NCBI GenBank assembly: GCA_003427395.1
Contig: BFEA01000074.1
Coordinates: 3,120,497-3,147,259, forward strand
DNA: 26,763 nucleotides
From: Chara braunii
Lineage: Eukaryota > Streptophyta > Charophyceae > Charales > Characeae
Direction of reading: 5' to 3'
The notes under the pieces were generated by a model that was not told the origin of the DNA, ran no database searches, and saw nothing but the letters and a program-made list of their open reading frames with translations. Numbering within the stretch: position 1 is the stretch's first letter; each line of letters opens with the position of its first letter. Both the position numbers and the translations under genes were made by a program. Shown here piece after piece: positions 10,401-20,309 of this stretch.

Positions 10401-11372
10401 ATTGCTCCCCTTATCTAAATTAATGGCTCATAAATTACTCTGCGAATCTGTGTATGCGAGCGGATTGATTTCATCTATCAACTCGCTAAGCTAACAAGCT
10501 GTTCTCAACTGATCAATCAGACTATTCTTCGAATATCCACCGTCCCTTCATGATGGACGTGCGGGAGACCTGCTGACCTTGAAGCCCACTTGAAGCACCT
10601 TGATCGACCCTTGCAGTACAATTGCGAAGATTGACTCTCGTTTGTGCAGTCTAACGATTTTCTTTGTGTTCGACGACCATGATTAGTCGTGGCATACTCG
10701 AATTGACCTCCTTTACCCATAATGTCCCCCCTTGATCACTGTCTCCCGAGCTTGGTTCGATCACAGTTCTAGCTCTCCGCGAACTTGCCCGCTATCCTTC
10801 GTCCAACCTAGAGGGCTCGGTTCACGCGTTTGCTCTTTCCGGCGTTTGCCTTCTTCATGCACTCGCTAGTGCCCTTTCCGATCCCACAGTTTGCGAGCGA
10901 GGTCATCCCCAAGAATGGTTACTATCGCCTAAACTTCGCTACCAACCTCAGTGACCTTTGAGCTCGAAAAGTACGCTGCACGGTTACTCCCTTTCAGGGC
11001 GCAGGGTTCCTCTTCTTCGTTCCTCTCCCACTTCTTGGTACACACGCCAAGTGGCTAGCGCAGGCTCAGACTTTTGGCGACCCACCGACCGACCGATCTA
11101 TTCCAGACCGGCGCCCGATTGTCTATCGCTCCTTCCAATTGATGACTTGCATGTACGGGGAGAAGTCCCGTTCACATCCCCTTCCTCACCCTTTCCTCTC
11201 TCTCATACCATCCCCACTCTAGCTAAACTAGGCTCGACCAGCGCCCTCTTTAACACCCAACTGCGTGCTCACAATTTGACTGCCCTAGCCCAATGTCTCA
11301 GACGCACATATACGGTCACTCCATCCGCACATGTGGCTATTCCAAGTACGGTAATTAGTTTGCTCGAGCAGC
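10401..11372. other. No gene supported
   Basis: C/T-rich sequence on the plus strand. The plus-strand frame 10958-11590 (210 codons) is long but Ser/Pro/Leu-rich, has no recognisable motif, and is probably a composition artefact. No RNA gene or transposon end is visible. Confidence 0.35.
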
Positions 11373-11885
11373 TCACCGCCTCCGCTGAATTTTCCTTGTT
11401 CGCGATTCTTTCCCTCGTTCGCCGTATTCGCGTCTGTCCCCCCATGCCCTCGAGCTCACCTGTCTCCCAACTGCCTGGTCTGCAACTGCACCAGTGTGGT
11501 TCCCAATGCTCGCGGTGTTCCCCTTGGTCCCCTCCAGTCCGAATAATTTCTCCCACTTTGCCTCTCTCTTGTTATCCTTCTTCCCCTTAGTTCTCGTGCC
11601 TGAAAAGCGGTCACGACTTTTCCGGCCTCCGATTTCTTCTTGACCCGTGCGGTCGTCGGCTCCCCTCTCCGAGTATAGCTTTTCCGGTTTTGTCACAGTC
11701 CTGTCCTTTAGAGCCGATCGGGCCTGCTCTAACCTTGTGTAGGCTCTCCTTTTCGGTCGGTACCTGGGTCGATCTTCATAATAGACACATATGGTCCGCA
11801 GACCATTGACCCGGTACCTGCCGGGCGCATAAACGTGGTCTGAACTTCCGGGGCAGTTGCACTTCTCGAACCCTATCGGACTCAT
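11373..11885 (-). CDS. Possible hypothetical ORF, basic and charged
   Basis: A 170-codon minus-strand frame opens with ATG at 11885. The product is rich in R, K, E and G, starts MSPIGFEKCNCPGSS, and contains a Tyr/Arg-rich patch (YYEDRPRYRPKRR) near residue 35. There is no recognised domain. The surrounding plus strand is pyrimidine-rich, which alone favours open R/K/E/G frames on the minus strand, so it may be spurious. The same bias is seen in the decayed minus-strand element at 1-6 kb, to which it could be related debris. Confidence 0.2.
   Translation of the reverse strand: MSPIGFEKCNCPGSSDHVYAPGRYRVNGLRTICVYYEDRPRYRPKRRAYTRLEQARSALKDRTVTKPEKLYSERGADDRTGQEEIGGRKSRDRFSGTRTKGKKDNKREAKWEKLFGLEGTKGNTASIGNHTGAVADQAVGRQVSSRAWGDRREYGERGKESRTRKIQRRR
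11759..11818. repeat. Nested inverted repeat
   Basis: GGTACCTGGGTC (11759-11770) pairs with GACCCGGTACC (11808-11818), allowing one extra base. Inside lies a perfect 6-bp stem, ATGGTC-CGCA-GACCAT, near 11791-11806. The whole could fold as a cruciform or RNA hairpin. Confidence 0.6.
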
Positions 11886-12041
11886 AACTGTGTGTGACCT
11901 TCCAGACCCTTCTCAAGGGAAGTATGTAGGCACGGGAAGTCGTCAATTTGGCTAGTCACGTCCAAAACGACAAGTGAAGACCTTCCATAACTGTGTGTGA
12001 CCTTCCAGTCCCTTCTCAAGGGAAGTATGTAGGCACGGGAT
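11883..12041. repeat. Direct repeat pair, ~55 bp, offset 103 bp
   Basis: CATAACTGTGTGTGACCTTC through GGCACGGGA occurs at 11883-11938 and again at 11986-12041 with one visible substitution. The high identity implies a recent local duplication. Confidence 0.8.
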
Positions 12042-12058
12042 GTTGTGACCGTAGTCCT

Positions 12059-12097
12059 CACTTGCCGTCTTCACTTGCCGTCTTCACTTGCCGTCTT
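12059..12097. repeat. 13-bp tandem repeat, three perfect copies
   Basis: CACTTGCCGTCTT is repeated three times at 12059-12071, 12072-12084 and 12085-12097. A related inverted piece (CAAGTGAAG) lies upstream at about 11971-11979. Confidence 0.8.
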
Positions 12098-13056
12098 GTC
12101 GCAGCCAACATACATGGTCCTTGGTATATCCGTGTTTTGGTTTCATACCATACCTCAAATCATAGCCCAAACTCTCACGTGTGGAACCAACCAGCGAGTT
12201 CTTAAATGTCCTTATCTTATACATTACCCAATTAACTCTTGCGTAACATAACCCCGCAGTAGGTCATGATAGGGGTTTAATAAAACATAAAAATCGATGC
12301 GATTTGATATAGAAACATCATCTTTACACAAAAATAGGGAATTAGTGAAATCTGAGAATTTTGAGTTTTTTTTCATCGTTCTTTTTTTTATGGCCACGAT
12401 CCCCAACACTGCCACAAAAATAAGCGAGATACCACCCTCGAATTTTGTCCTCAAAATCGCTTGCACAGAGTCCCGCACGAGTGGTCGAGGTGAAGCACCT
12501 GTGGCGATGCTTACAAGTTCAAAATTGCCCCGTTATGGAGCTTAAAAAATCAAAGAGGCCTATATGATACTTAGGACAAAAGTAGGTCTAGTATACGTGG
12601 CGGGGGGAGTGGAAAACAGTACCTGGCCTGAACGCCCCGTTTTTTCGTCCCTCGTTAGTCGTATTTGCTATCAGAATTGGTCGACATCATTAGGTTTGAG
12701 CCCGCGATTCCCTCATTCCGGGAGGCCGACTGGTTTGGCCACCCGACAATGCTAGGTTTGAGTTAGATCGAGTGAAGAAGAAATTTTCCCCAAGTCCGCT
12801 TGCTAAATTTGTCTGTTGGAACGATAGAGTTTCAGGGAGAAGGGTTAGCGTACTGCTTGTGGTGCACCATACAACTCACCACCGCGCAAATTCCCTTATG
12901 CCCTTGGTATCATCTTACCCTGTTCCACTCTGGGGCACAGTAGGGTGGAGAAGATGGTGGAGTACTCGACTTGCCTCTGCGGGTGCGAAAGGATTAACCC
13001 CTTAGCGCAAGTGTCAGCGGACATCGAAAGCGACCCTCGAGGCCATGGAGGGCCGC
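12098..13056. other. No gene supported
   Basis: Short frames only. Minus-strand translation near 12400-12480 contains a short hydrophobic run (GISLIFVAVLGIVAI) but no family signature. I cannot define a transposon boundary here. Confidence 0.3.
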
Positions 13057-13410
13057 TGTCGGAGGGCGCGGTATCCCGACCCTCCTCTGTGTACCAAATT
13101 CCTGCTTGGTACCAGTCCTCGCTCCGAAGCTCGGCCTATAGACGTGTCCTGGACTTCCTGTTGTTCCTGACATCCAGGTTGTGCCTCGGCGCGGACCTGT
13201 CCCGGTAGTGTAGGCCTCAGCAAAAGGGGTGCGCCACATGGCTTCCATTGGTCCACGCAGGCTCGGTGCCCTGCTGTACAGCAGAGCACAACCGGCATGT
13301 GACCGCGGTAGCCACCGGGTTCGCCCTGGGACGCGAAGGTGAAAAGACCGGTGCGGTCTTTTCTGCTGCGCGCCGATCGCACCCTAGGCAAGTTATGGGT
13401 TAGGTGCATG
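13057..13410 (+). mobile_element. LTR-like sequence, left copy
   Basis: TGTCGGAGGGCGCGG begins at 13057 and is repeated at 26670. Over the 94 bp available, 93 bases match; the only difference is C at 13080 versus G at 26693. The shared block starts exactly at TG in both places, as expected of an LTR. The right end is not determined, because the other copy leaves the window after 94 bp. A CA followed by TGG occurs near 13409, but the following bases match no tRNA I know, so the end given is a guess. This is probably the 5' LTR of the element that occupies the rest of the window. Confidence 0.55.
13341..13363. other. Perfect 10-bp hairpin within the LTR-like sequence
   Basis: GAAAAGACCG (13341-13350), loop GTG, then CGGTCTTTTC (13354-13363). 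The stem is perfect and followed by T-rich sequence. It could act as an RNA structural element such as a polyadenylation or packaging signal; that role is inference. Confidence 0.6.
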
Positions 13411-14274
13411 GGGAGGAAGTCATTGTCAAACGAAAGAGGAGAGAACGAAAATAGAGCTCGCTTTAGTTCAGGAAAAATCCAGTGGCCTCAGGCCACGGTG
13501 ATGTTACGGTTTTCTTTCTAAATTTTGATTTATTGTTATTATTACTATTATTATTATCATTACTTAATTTCTTTTCTATTTTCAAATTTTCTCTGATTGA
13601 CCTGTCACTTCGTGAGAAGGCCAACGGTTTGAATTTCGAGCTCGATGGTCCATGACTTAAGCTGGCCAACTCCGAGCAAATCGTTAGTGAATGAGCTCCG
13701 ACAGAGCGCTGCGCAGGTAGTACCCCAAAAGAAGGGCGACCCTCGGCCGCATCGGTAGGAAGCCTATCACCCTCCCGAAGAGGGTCATAAAACCCCTCCT
13801 TACCATCGGACACGGGCACTCGGTAGGAGTAGGTCAAAGGTCTGTTTTGAAGTGGAAGGCGCACCTTCGGTATCTCATTATGGGTCCATAGTGTCAACCC
13901 TGCGGCATTGAGCCTTAACCGTTGGCGTCTTGTATTTCTTTTTCCCCTTCTTGTGTATCTTGTTTTTAGTTTTGTAAAAAAAAAAAAAAGTACAAAAATG
14001 CAAGATTTCTGGAATGCCCGAATCCCTCGTTTAAAACGCGGAAGTTGCAGTATAGAGGGAATCTATAAAAGAGAAGGGGCTGGTTGTCTGATGGCTAAGC
14101 AGAGAGTGTTCGCGTTAATGCCACTGGCTCTGGGACCAGTACAGAGTAGTGAGGGCTGTCATGAGCTATCTGAACGAGTGCATTCGGATAGAGGCCTTAG
14201 CTATTCTAAGAGCGGCTATGGCGGACCGGAATGGCCTGCGTGGATACAGGCCTAGATATATGAGGTACTCCTAG
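13411..14274. other. Non-coding, with an ATT microsatellite
   Basis: An imperfect (ATT)n tract lies at about 13531-13563. A 7-bp stem, GTGGCCT-C-AGGCCAC, lies near 13483-13497, and an A14 run starts at about 13977. The minus frame 13463-13897 ends in Asn-rich translation of the microsatellite and is not credible as a gene. Confidence 0.4.
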
Positions 14275-15521
14275 ATGTGGGAGAGGGAGGATGAGAAGGG
14301 TAGAGTAGTGGAAACCATACTGACCTACGGTAAGCTTGACGGGGAGGTGAGGCTAAAAGTTAATGTGTGTGGTCGCAGAGAGCAGGAAATGAGAAGAGAT
14401 GAGAGTCTGCAGGCTGCGGTTACCGAGGCGCNNNNNNNNNNNNNNNNNNNNNNNNNNNNNNNNNNNNNNNNNNNNNNNNNNNNNNNNNNNNNNNNNNNNN
14501 NNNNNNNNNNNNNNNNNNNNNNNNNNNNNNNNNNNNNNNNNNNNNNNNNNNNNNNNNNNNNNNNNNNNNNNNNNNNNNNNNNNNNNNNNNNNNNNNNNNN
14601 NNNNNNNNNNNNNNNNNNNNNNNNNNNNNNNNNNNNNNNNNNNNNNNNNNNNNNNNNNNNNNNNNNNNNNNNNNNNNNNNNNNNNNNNNNNNNNNNNNNN
14701 NNNNNNNNNNNNNNNNNNNNNNNNNNNNNNNNNNNNNNNNNNNNNNNNNNNNNNNNNNNNNNNNNNNNNNNNNNNNNNNNNNNNNNNNNNNNNNNNNNNN
14801 NNNNNNNNNNNNNNNNNNNNNNNNNNNNNNNNNNNNNNNNNNNNNNNNNNNNNNNNNNNNNNNNNNNNNNNNNNNNNNNNNNNNNNNNNNNNNNNNGGAG
14901 TCCGAGATGAGTGACAGGGAGGCTGATATCCAGGTCTGGCATGAGCTGGACCAGACCCGCCGGAACCAACCGTTGGCAGGCCCAGTGGAGCGCGGGCCTG
15001 AGGTGAGTTCGCGACAGCGGGGAGGCTGAGGAGAGTACAGCGGTATGGACATATGATCGGGGGGATTCGTTGGACACGCGGCGCGGTCTGGGAGGAGCAA
15101 GAGGGTGGTCAACGAGAGGAGTGAGAGGGGAGAGTGGGCAGTACGCTTGAGACACGCGGGGCAGCCTGATAGAGCGGGGCGTGAGCGGTCAATGAAGAGA
15201 GAGAGAGCGACGAACGTCAGCAGGGGTTCTCACGCACGCGCATAGTGCATACGCCTGCAACAAGGGATCATGAGCAGAACAGGGAGAGCAATGATAGACC
15301 AGCGAGAGGGGGCACTCGTTGAGAGCTCTGAACTGAACCAAGAAGAAGAGGGGAAGACGTGGGACGGTGACGCGTACTTGGTCCCGCGTGGCCCGCACCA
15401 GGGAAGGGGGAGGAGGAGTGTGGAGAGAATATACGCGGCCAACAGGGAGACATTTCTAAAACAGCGTGTTCAAAGAGGCGTAGTGGTTGACGTCACAACT
15501 TCCATGGCTTGGAGTAGCTAG
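14275..15521 (+). pseudogene. Possible decayed ORF spanning an assembly gap
   Basis: Before the gap, a frame from 14275 gives charged protein (MWEREDEKGRVVETILTYGK onward). After the gap, one frame runs from ATG 14907 (MSDREADIQVWHELDQ) to 15521 with three in-frame stops (15027, about 15054, about 15246) and ends with a segment rich in E, R and Q. The purine-rich strand favours such frames by chance and no domain is recognised. If real, it would be the first coding region downstream of the left LTR-like copy. Confidence 0.2.
14432..14896. other. Assembly gap (465 N)
   Basis: A continuous run of N. Translated frames that cross it are artefacts and are not annotated. Confidence 0.99.
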
Positions 15522-16233
15522 AAATCCGTCACCTCAGGAACCTGAGCTGTCATTCCTAGGTAGCACGAGAGACATCAGAGAAAGCTCATGATGATTAGTG
15601 TGTCTTCCACGAAACGGTTCCTTCATGGTGCAGCAGAAAACAGACCCCTTCCTCATTACTCATTGGTGCATGTGTGATCAGCTTGGTCAAGAGCTAGTTG
15701 CAGAGAAAGTCTCATCTCTTTGAAGACGATTTTACTTACCATCTGTCACGCCGCCTCTGAGTGACCTTCAGCTTGTGACGAACACGGCTGGCAGAGGTTG
15801 CCGATCCGCTTCTTTGTGGTTGCTCTGGCCAAAAATCTCAGATAAGATGGTGACTATTGCAAGATAACTTCTTTCGACTTTTAATTTGGACTCTCTTTTC
15901 CTTCCTTTCACTTGGTTAATTAGGACAATTGATCGTTGCTAACCGATTACGTCCCGCTTTGACGAGGGTTAAGCCTGCGGTAGATCGTGCGGGTAGGTAA
16001 ACAAGGGGGTGAAGCCCCGACACACAACAACAATTGGAAACGTGTTGGCAATGAAAAGAGTCCAAAGTACAGACTACTATTCTAAGGGAATTAGCAAAAT
16101 CGAAACGGTTGGACAATCTTGATGTTGACACTTGTCTATTTAGTGTTCATCTGTGTTACCTGTGTTGAGTGGCCTATCTGACCACATGGCAAGGTCAAAG
16201 AGACGTGCAGCCAGTGTTTTCATATGTTCTGCC
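15522..16233. other. No gene recognised
   Basis: Mixed-composition sequence with only short frames on both strands and no RNA gene or repeat that I can support. Confidence 0.35.
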
Positions 16234-16480
16234 ATGTGATCGCATCGTGTAACTGCACCATGTGATCGCACCGTGCAATTGTGCCATGTGATCGCATTGT
16301 GTGACTGTAACGTGTGACTATACCGTGGGACTGGGCCACGTGACCGCATTGAGTGATAGTACCGTGAGACTATATCGTGCGATTGTACCGCGCTACTTCG
16401 CCGTGCAATTGCGCCATGTGGCCGCATCGTGTGTTTGCTCCATGTGACTGTGCTGCGTTACTGTGCCATGTAACGACGTG
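16234..16480. repeat. 13-bp minisatellite, about 19 degenerate units
   Basis: Units such as ATGTGATCGCACC, GTGCAATTGTGCC and GTGTAACTGCACC follow one another with a strict 13-bp period (consensus roughly RTGTGAYTGTACC). Because 13 is not a multiple of 3, the minus-strand frames across it cycle through three translations rich in H, S and R, which explains the apparent minus ORF at 16140-16427. Confidence 0.85.
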
Positions 16481-18050
16481 AGTGCGTGAAAGCGTAGGCT
16501 TGTAAGTGTTCGCTCGATTGGTTGGTTGCCTATAGAGAATAGAGCTCGATTGTGCCGTGAGAAGGAGAGGGTGCAAGTCTGTGAAAACCTGCATTAACCT
16601 GCGTGTGCAAGTTGTGTGCCTTGTGAGTCTGGTAACTGCTGGCGAGTGTTTGATCAATTGTGCGGATCTTCTTCTACAAAGGGGGAAAACGTAAGAATGA
16701 TTTTTGTTGGCTGTTTTTCTACGCCTTGACTCCTGATTGGATGGGGAAAAGAAAGTCCGTATTAAGGAGAATCTCTTATGTCCTCGCTAAATTCCTCCTT
16801 GATGGTGACCGAGTGTCGTTTTGCCTGGACGGGTAGGATCCAACCCAATGGAAAAATAAACTGAGTACCCATTATAGCTGACAAGGTTTCAATCAGAAAA
16901 GTGTGAAAAGTGTTGCGTGACCCCCCTTTCCTCGGTTCTTTTAAAGACTCCCGCCACAGTTGACCTCAATGTAGTCGGTGATGGCATGAGCACCAGGGCA
17001 GCTTTTTTCTGAGCCCTCAGCCTTACCTATTTTTTTTTTAAGCTTGAGTGTGGATAGGTCAAATGCCAAGCAACAGAGCCCCTCAGGTGAAAAACTTGGG
17101 CTCTAAGCACTGACTACACAAATTTTCAGTTAAAGCAGACGTATGAGAGACTGAGCTGGCAGTGCCTTTTACATTTGGTTTGACGGTACTGAGGGTACAG
17201 ATTATGTAACTGGGCTCCAAGCAGCACCCGGACTCACCCAATACAGCAAATACTCGGTGTTACGGATGAATTGGTAAGAGACTGTGAAAAAAACCATTTT
17301 TGCCTCATGTTGGCAAATGTTATGCTCATAGTCTTCTGCGTTGTGAACGAGTGAAAACCGATCACTTGGGATTCTGCCCCAGCTGGAAACGGGTTAGCAT
17401 TTGATACTCCCCTCGTGCAGCATACGAACACCAGCTATGATTGATGACGCGGTGTGCTGAGTACAAATGNGAATCGANCAGTGTGCTCGAAGTCTCGTAA
17501 CATGTTAAGCGTAAACGATGCCCAGTGCGTGGATAGCCAACAGTGTATGCGTATTGAGCAAGAGTAAGCTGTTGTTTGAGGTTGTGACGTCGAAGTATAA
17601 AACAACCGTGTGATCTTACCTGATGAANAGGGNTTAGTGGGGACAAGTATTCCGAATCATCCTAANGAAGGTGACCAGGGGGCGANCCCCTTAGTGGCCT
17701 ATAGGGTGTGCATAGGTCCTACAGTAAAGGCAGAACTGCTCTGGGTAGCAGACTTGCTTCCAGGCCGCCAAAAAAAAAAGGTTTGAGCAACATGNTTCAN
17801 CNNTGAGTGAACGGTAATCTNGAGTGTTGTGCTCATACGTGCCTTTGTGCCTGTGAAACGACCATTGTTCNGGNTGAGGCCATATATGTTTAGGAGCGGA
17901 TCACTATCGTGTTAACAACAGACTCTACTCATATCAGACCCTTGGCAAGCCATTATCAGACCTAAGATACCCAACTTCTATGAAAGTAATCCTGTTCAGA
18001 AAGGACTAACCGCCGGTTAAGTAAATCAAAGGGGGTGGTTTATGAGGGAC
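16481..18050. other. Non-coding; isolated Ns from 17470; possible polypurine tract at the end
   Basis: No gene is supported. Short T and A homopolymers lie near 17030 and 17770. Single Ns first appear at 17470. The last bases include AAATCAAAGGGGGTGG (18023-18038), a polypurine-like tract 12 bases before a TG start at 18051. Confidence 0.35.
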
Positions 18051-18294
18051 TGTCGTGGGCTGTTGAGAGATTGGTTTTATATGGATCACATTGGGGTCAA
18101 TTGTTGCATTCTCCGCCTACCGTATCAGGTGACTGGTGACTGCTAGAGAACGATATTAGCAGACTGATTACCTTGATTCACTATCATTCAAGACATCTCC
18201 TTATCGGTCATGCTACCCGTTACCCTCCGAATGGTGATTCATGGGAAGGCAACGATCACCTGTGAGCAGAGTTCTTGTCAGTTATTCTCTGTCA
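18051..18294 (+). mobile_element. Candidate 5' LTR of the Ty3/Gypsy element
   Basis: The segment begins TGTCGTGGGC and ends CTCTGTCA, giving the TG...CA termini of an LTR (244 bp). TTTTATATGG near 18074 could be its TATA box. Two bases later comes TGGCAGATCAGCC (see the primer-binding site), and Gag-like coding sequence starts about 100-150 bp further on, which fits Gypsy architecture. I found no matching 3' copy after the integrase, so this rests on position and termini only. Confidence 0.35.
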
Positions 18295-18296
18295 GT

Positions 18297-18314
18297 TGGC
18301 AGATCAGCCATCTG
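18297..18314 (+). promoter_or_regulatory. Candidate primer-binding site overlapping a hairpin
   Basis: TGGCAGATCAGCCATCTG starts two bases after a CA terminus at 18293-18294. The overlapping GGCAGAT-CAGCC-ATCTGCC (18298-18316) is a perfect 7-bp stem with a 5-base loop. I cannot name a tRNA whose 3' end matches. Confidence 0.3.
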
Positions 18315-18389
18315 CCAGTTTCGTTTTGACAGGCCAATATCGTTAACTGGATACAACCAATCCAATACTCTGTCGTGAAAAGTAAACTT

Positions 18390-19471
18390 CAAGAGCATAA
18401 CGTAGGAGTAAAGATAGTTAGTAACCTCACTTATTGCTTGGGTTCTGGAGGAACAAGGAAACATGAGAGAAAATGAAGTCCTAGTGATAAAGTCAATTTC
18501 TGTCAGGGACAAGAAAGAAGGATGAGAGACGGAAGCATGTAAGGATATAGAGAAACACAGGCTGACCCAAAGAGAGTTTGCAGTCCGAACTGTGGGGGAG
18601 AGAAAGTACATCGAGTATGTGAGGATTGGCTGCAAGGTTTGCAATGGATGCAATGGATGACAGGGGAAAAAAAAAGGTTGAAAGTGAGGAAGATGACGAC
18701 GATGATGATGACAACGAAAATCATGGTAAGAAGGGGGATTCGTCCTGAACCAAAAGGAATGAGAAGAATGGTGATGGAGGAAACAGAGAGAGAAAAAAAT
18801 ATGATGAGCGTCCAAAGATAAGTTTTACTTGCTACTACTGTGGTGAAGACGGTCATACTACCACCTATTGCAAGCCTCTTGAGGAGGATGTGAGGAGTGG
18901 GGTGGCAAAGAAAGATGCAATGGGCCATGTCTGTGATAGTTCATGGAATAAGTTGGATCCAAGACATCTGTTAGGTATGAGGCTTCTTGCTCTTAAACAT
19001 GCTGAAAAGATGAAGATTAAGAAGAAGAGGAAGACCAATGCGAATGTTCATTTCCTCATTGGAGATTTGCCTAATGAGCTAATACAAAGAGCAAGTGACC
19101 CTTATGCAATGATTGAGCTGCCTCTGCAGTCCTTAACATTAACAGAGTGTGAGCCTAGCGAGACATCTACAAGTGGGTCTTCACTGAGAGAGAATCCTAC
19201 TTCTCACAGTCCTTCTGAATTAGTAGAGTCTTGTTCCAATGAAATGACTCATCTCCTGGCTAACATGATGTCGTTCCATTGTGATCTACCCCCAGAACTT
19301 ATCATGGAATCCAGTGTCAGGGTTGGTGAAGTGAGGAACCATCAAGCCCGTATGACACCTCAAATGATCAAAGAAAAGAAAAGAAAGAAGGTTGAGGAGT
19401 TACTTATTAACATCCTTGATGACCTGAACCGGAACGTTCACAGGAAAATAATGAACAAGGGAGAAATATAA
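18390..19471 (+). pseudogene. gag: Ty3/Gypsy Gag with CCHC zinc knuckle, broken
   Basis: Gag coats and packages element RNA. The clear marker is a C-x2-C-x4-H-x4-C zinc knuckle, CYYCGEDGHTTTYC, encoded at 18830-18871. The downstream frame stays open to a stop at 19469-19471, giving a Lys-rich, charged linker. Upstream, an acidic run of six Asp (about 18680-18712) and a short capsid-like stretch (REFAVRTVGERKYIEYVRIG, about 18572-18631) lie in two frames. Breaks: TGA at 18523-18525, a frame change near 18620-18660, TGA at 18746-18748, and another frame change near 19440-19460. The N-terminal capsid part is too degraded to delimit. The minus frames opposite (18282-18928) are shadows. Confidence 0.7.
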
Positions 19472-20190
19472 AATTTATTCTCAAGAGGGATTTGGATGAC
19501 GAGACTGTGATTTCTGATGTAATTGCTAAAATGATGGAAGAACCAGAAGTGACACTGTCTTTCAAGGAAGCAATGACACTAGCACCGAAATGGAGAGAAG
19601 AGTTGAAGAGGCTAATTGAGAAGAAGAAGTTGAAAGTTCATTATTTGGGGTCAGTCTTTCCCAATCAAGTGAATAGATTACTACAAGGTTGCAAGATGAG
19701 ATTTGCGACCATGGGTTGTGGACATCTTACAATTCGGATTAATCAAGTGAAGATTCTAGCCCTAGTAGATTCTGGGGCAGAAATGATACTTCTTTCACGA
19801 AGAATGATGGAAGTATGTAATTTATCTATTGACAGACCTGCACAAAACGTACTGAGCAATATTGCAGCTGAGCTATTCGTGGTTGAATTTATTGATAATT
19901 TATCTCTCAGGGTTGGGACAATGACTGTGGAGTTATTGGGTTTTGTAGTGCCGGATCTGGATCATGACTGTTTCTTGGGAACTCCATTCTTGCATAGGAT
20001 GGAGGCAGTCTAATTTTTCAGTCATGAGGGGTCATCTTGGATCAACCTACAAGACCCCGAGACTGCTCAAGAGCAGACCTTTATGGTTATTACGAAAAAT
20101 GACTTCAAACATCAACTATCTGCTAATTCGATCAGGAGGGAAGAATCTGCTGAAAGGGTTATGAGACTAAAAGAGGAAGGAAAATAAAAA
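19456..20190 (+). pseudogene. pol: Ty3/Gypsy aspartic protease domain, broken
   Basis: The retroviral-type protease cuts the polyprotein into mature parts. The active-site loop LALVDSGAEMILLSRR is visible, with the catalytic Asp at 19768-19770, followed by the expected second half ending in DHDCFLGTPFL before a TAA at 20011-20013. The same frame continues after the TAA to about 20187 with coding-like sequence (an SxxxGSSWINL segment), so the TAA is an internal nonsense mutation. The domain starts one frame away from the Gag segment. About 85 residues precede the DSGA motif; they are Lys/Glu-rich linker. Confidence 0.8.
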
Positions 20191-20309
20191 GCAAAATAAG
20201 AGATTTCAGTGAGAATCAATCAAGTTTCGAAAATTATAAACGCCCTTGGTAAACTCGAGGATGAGGACGGGCAAATTAAAACCTTCAAGAAAGCTGTAGA
20301 GACTGCTGA

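Noticed and set aside
10958-11590. 210-codon plus-strand frame
   Set aside because: Ser/Pro/Leu-rich translation of C/T-rich DNA with no motif and no promoter or splice context. It overlaps an equally open minus frame.
12297-12545. Possible pol C-terminus or membrane protein on the minus strand
   Set aside because: A short hydrophobic run only, with no domain motif and no continuation.
14275-15155. Long frames of 171-276 codons on both strands across the N run
   Set aside because: Most codons are unknown because they cross the 465-N gap; openness there has no meaning.
16140-16657. Two 95-codon minus frames
   Set aside because: Translations of the 13-bp minisatellite and its flank, not protein genes.
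18282-18928. Minus-strand frames of 141-177 codons opposite Gag
   Set aside because: They are the antisense of the purine-rich Gag/acidic region (Ser/His/Phe-rich), and the plus strand carries the zinc knuckle.
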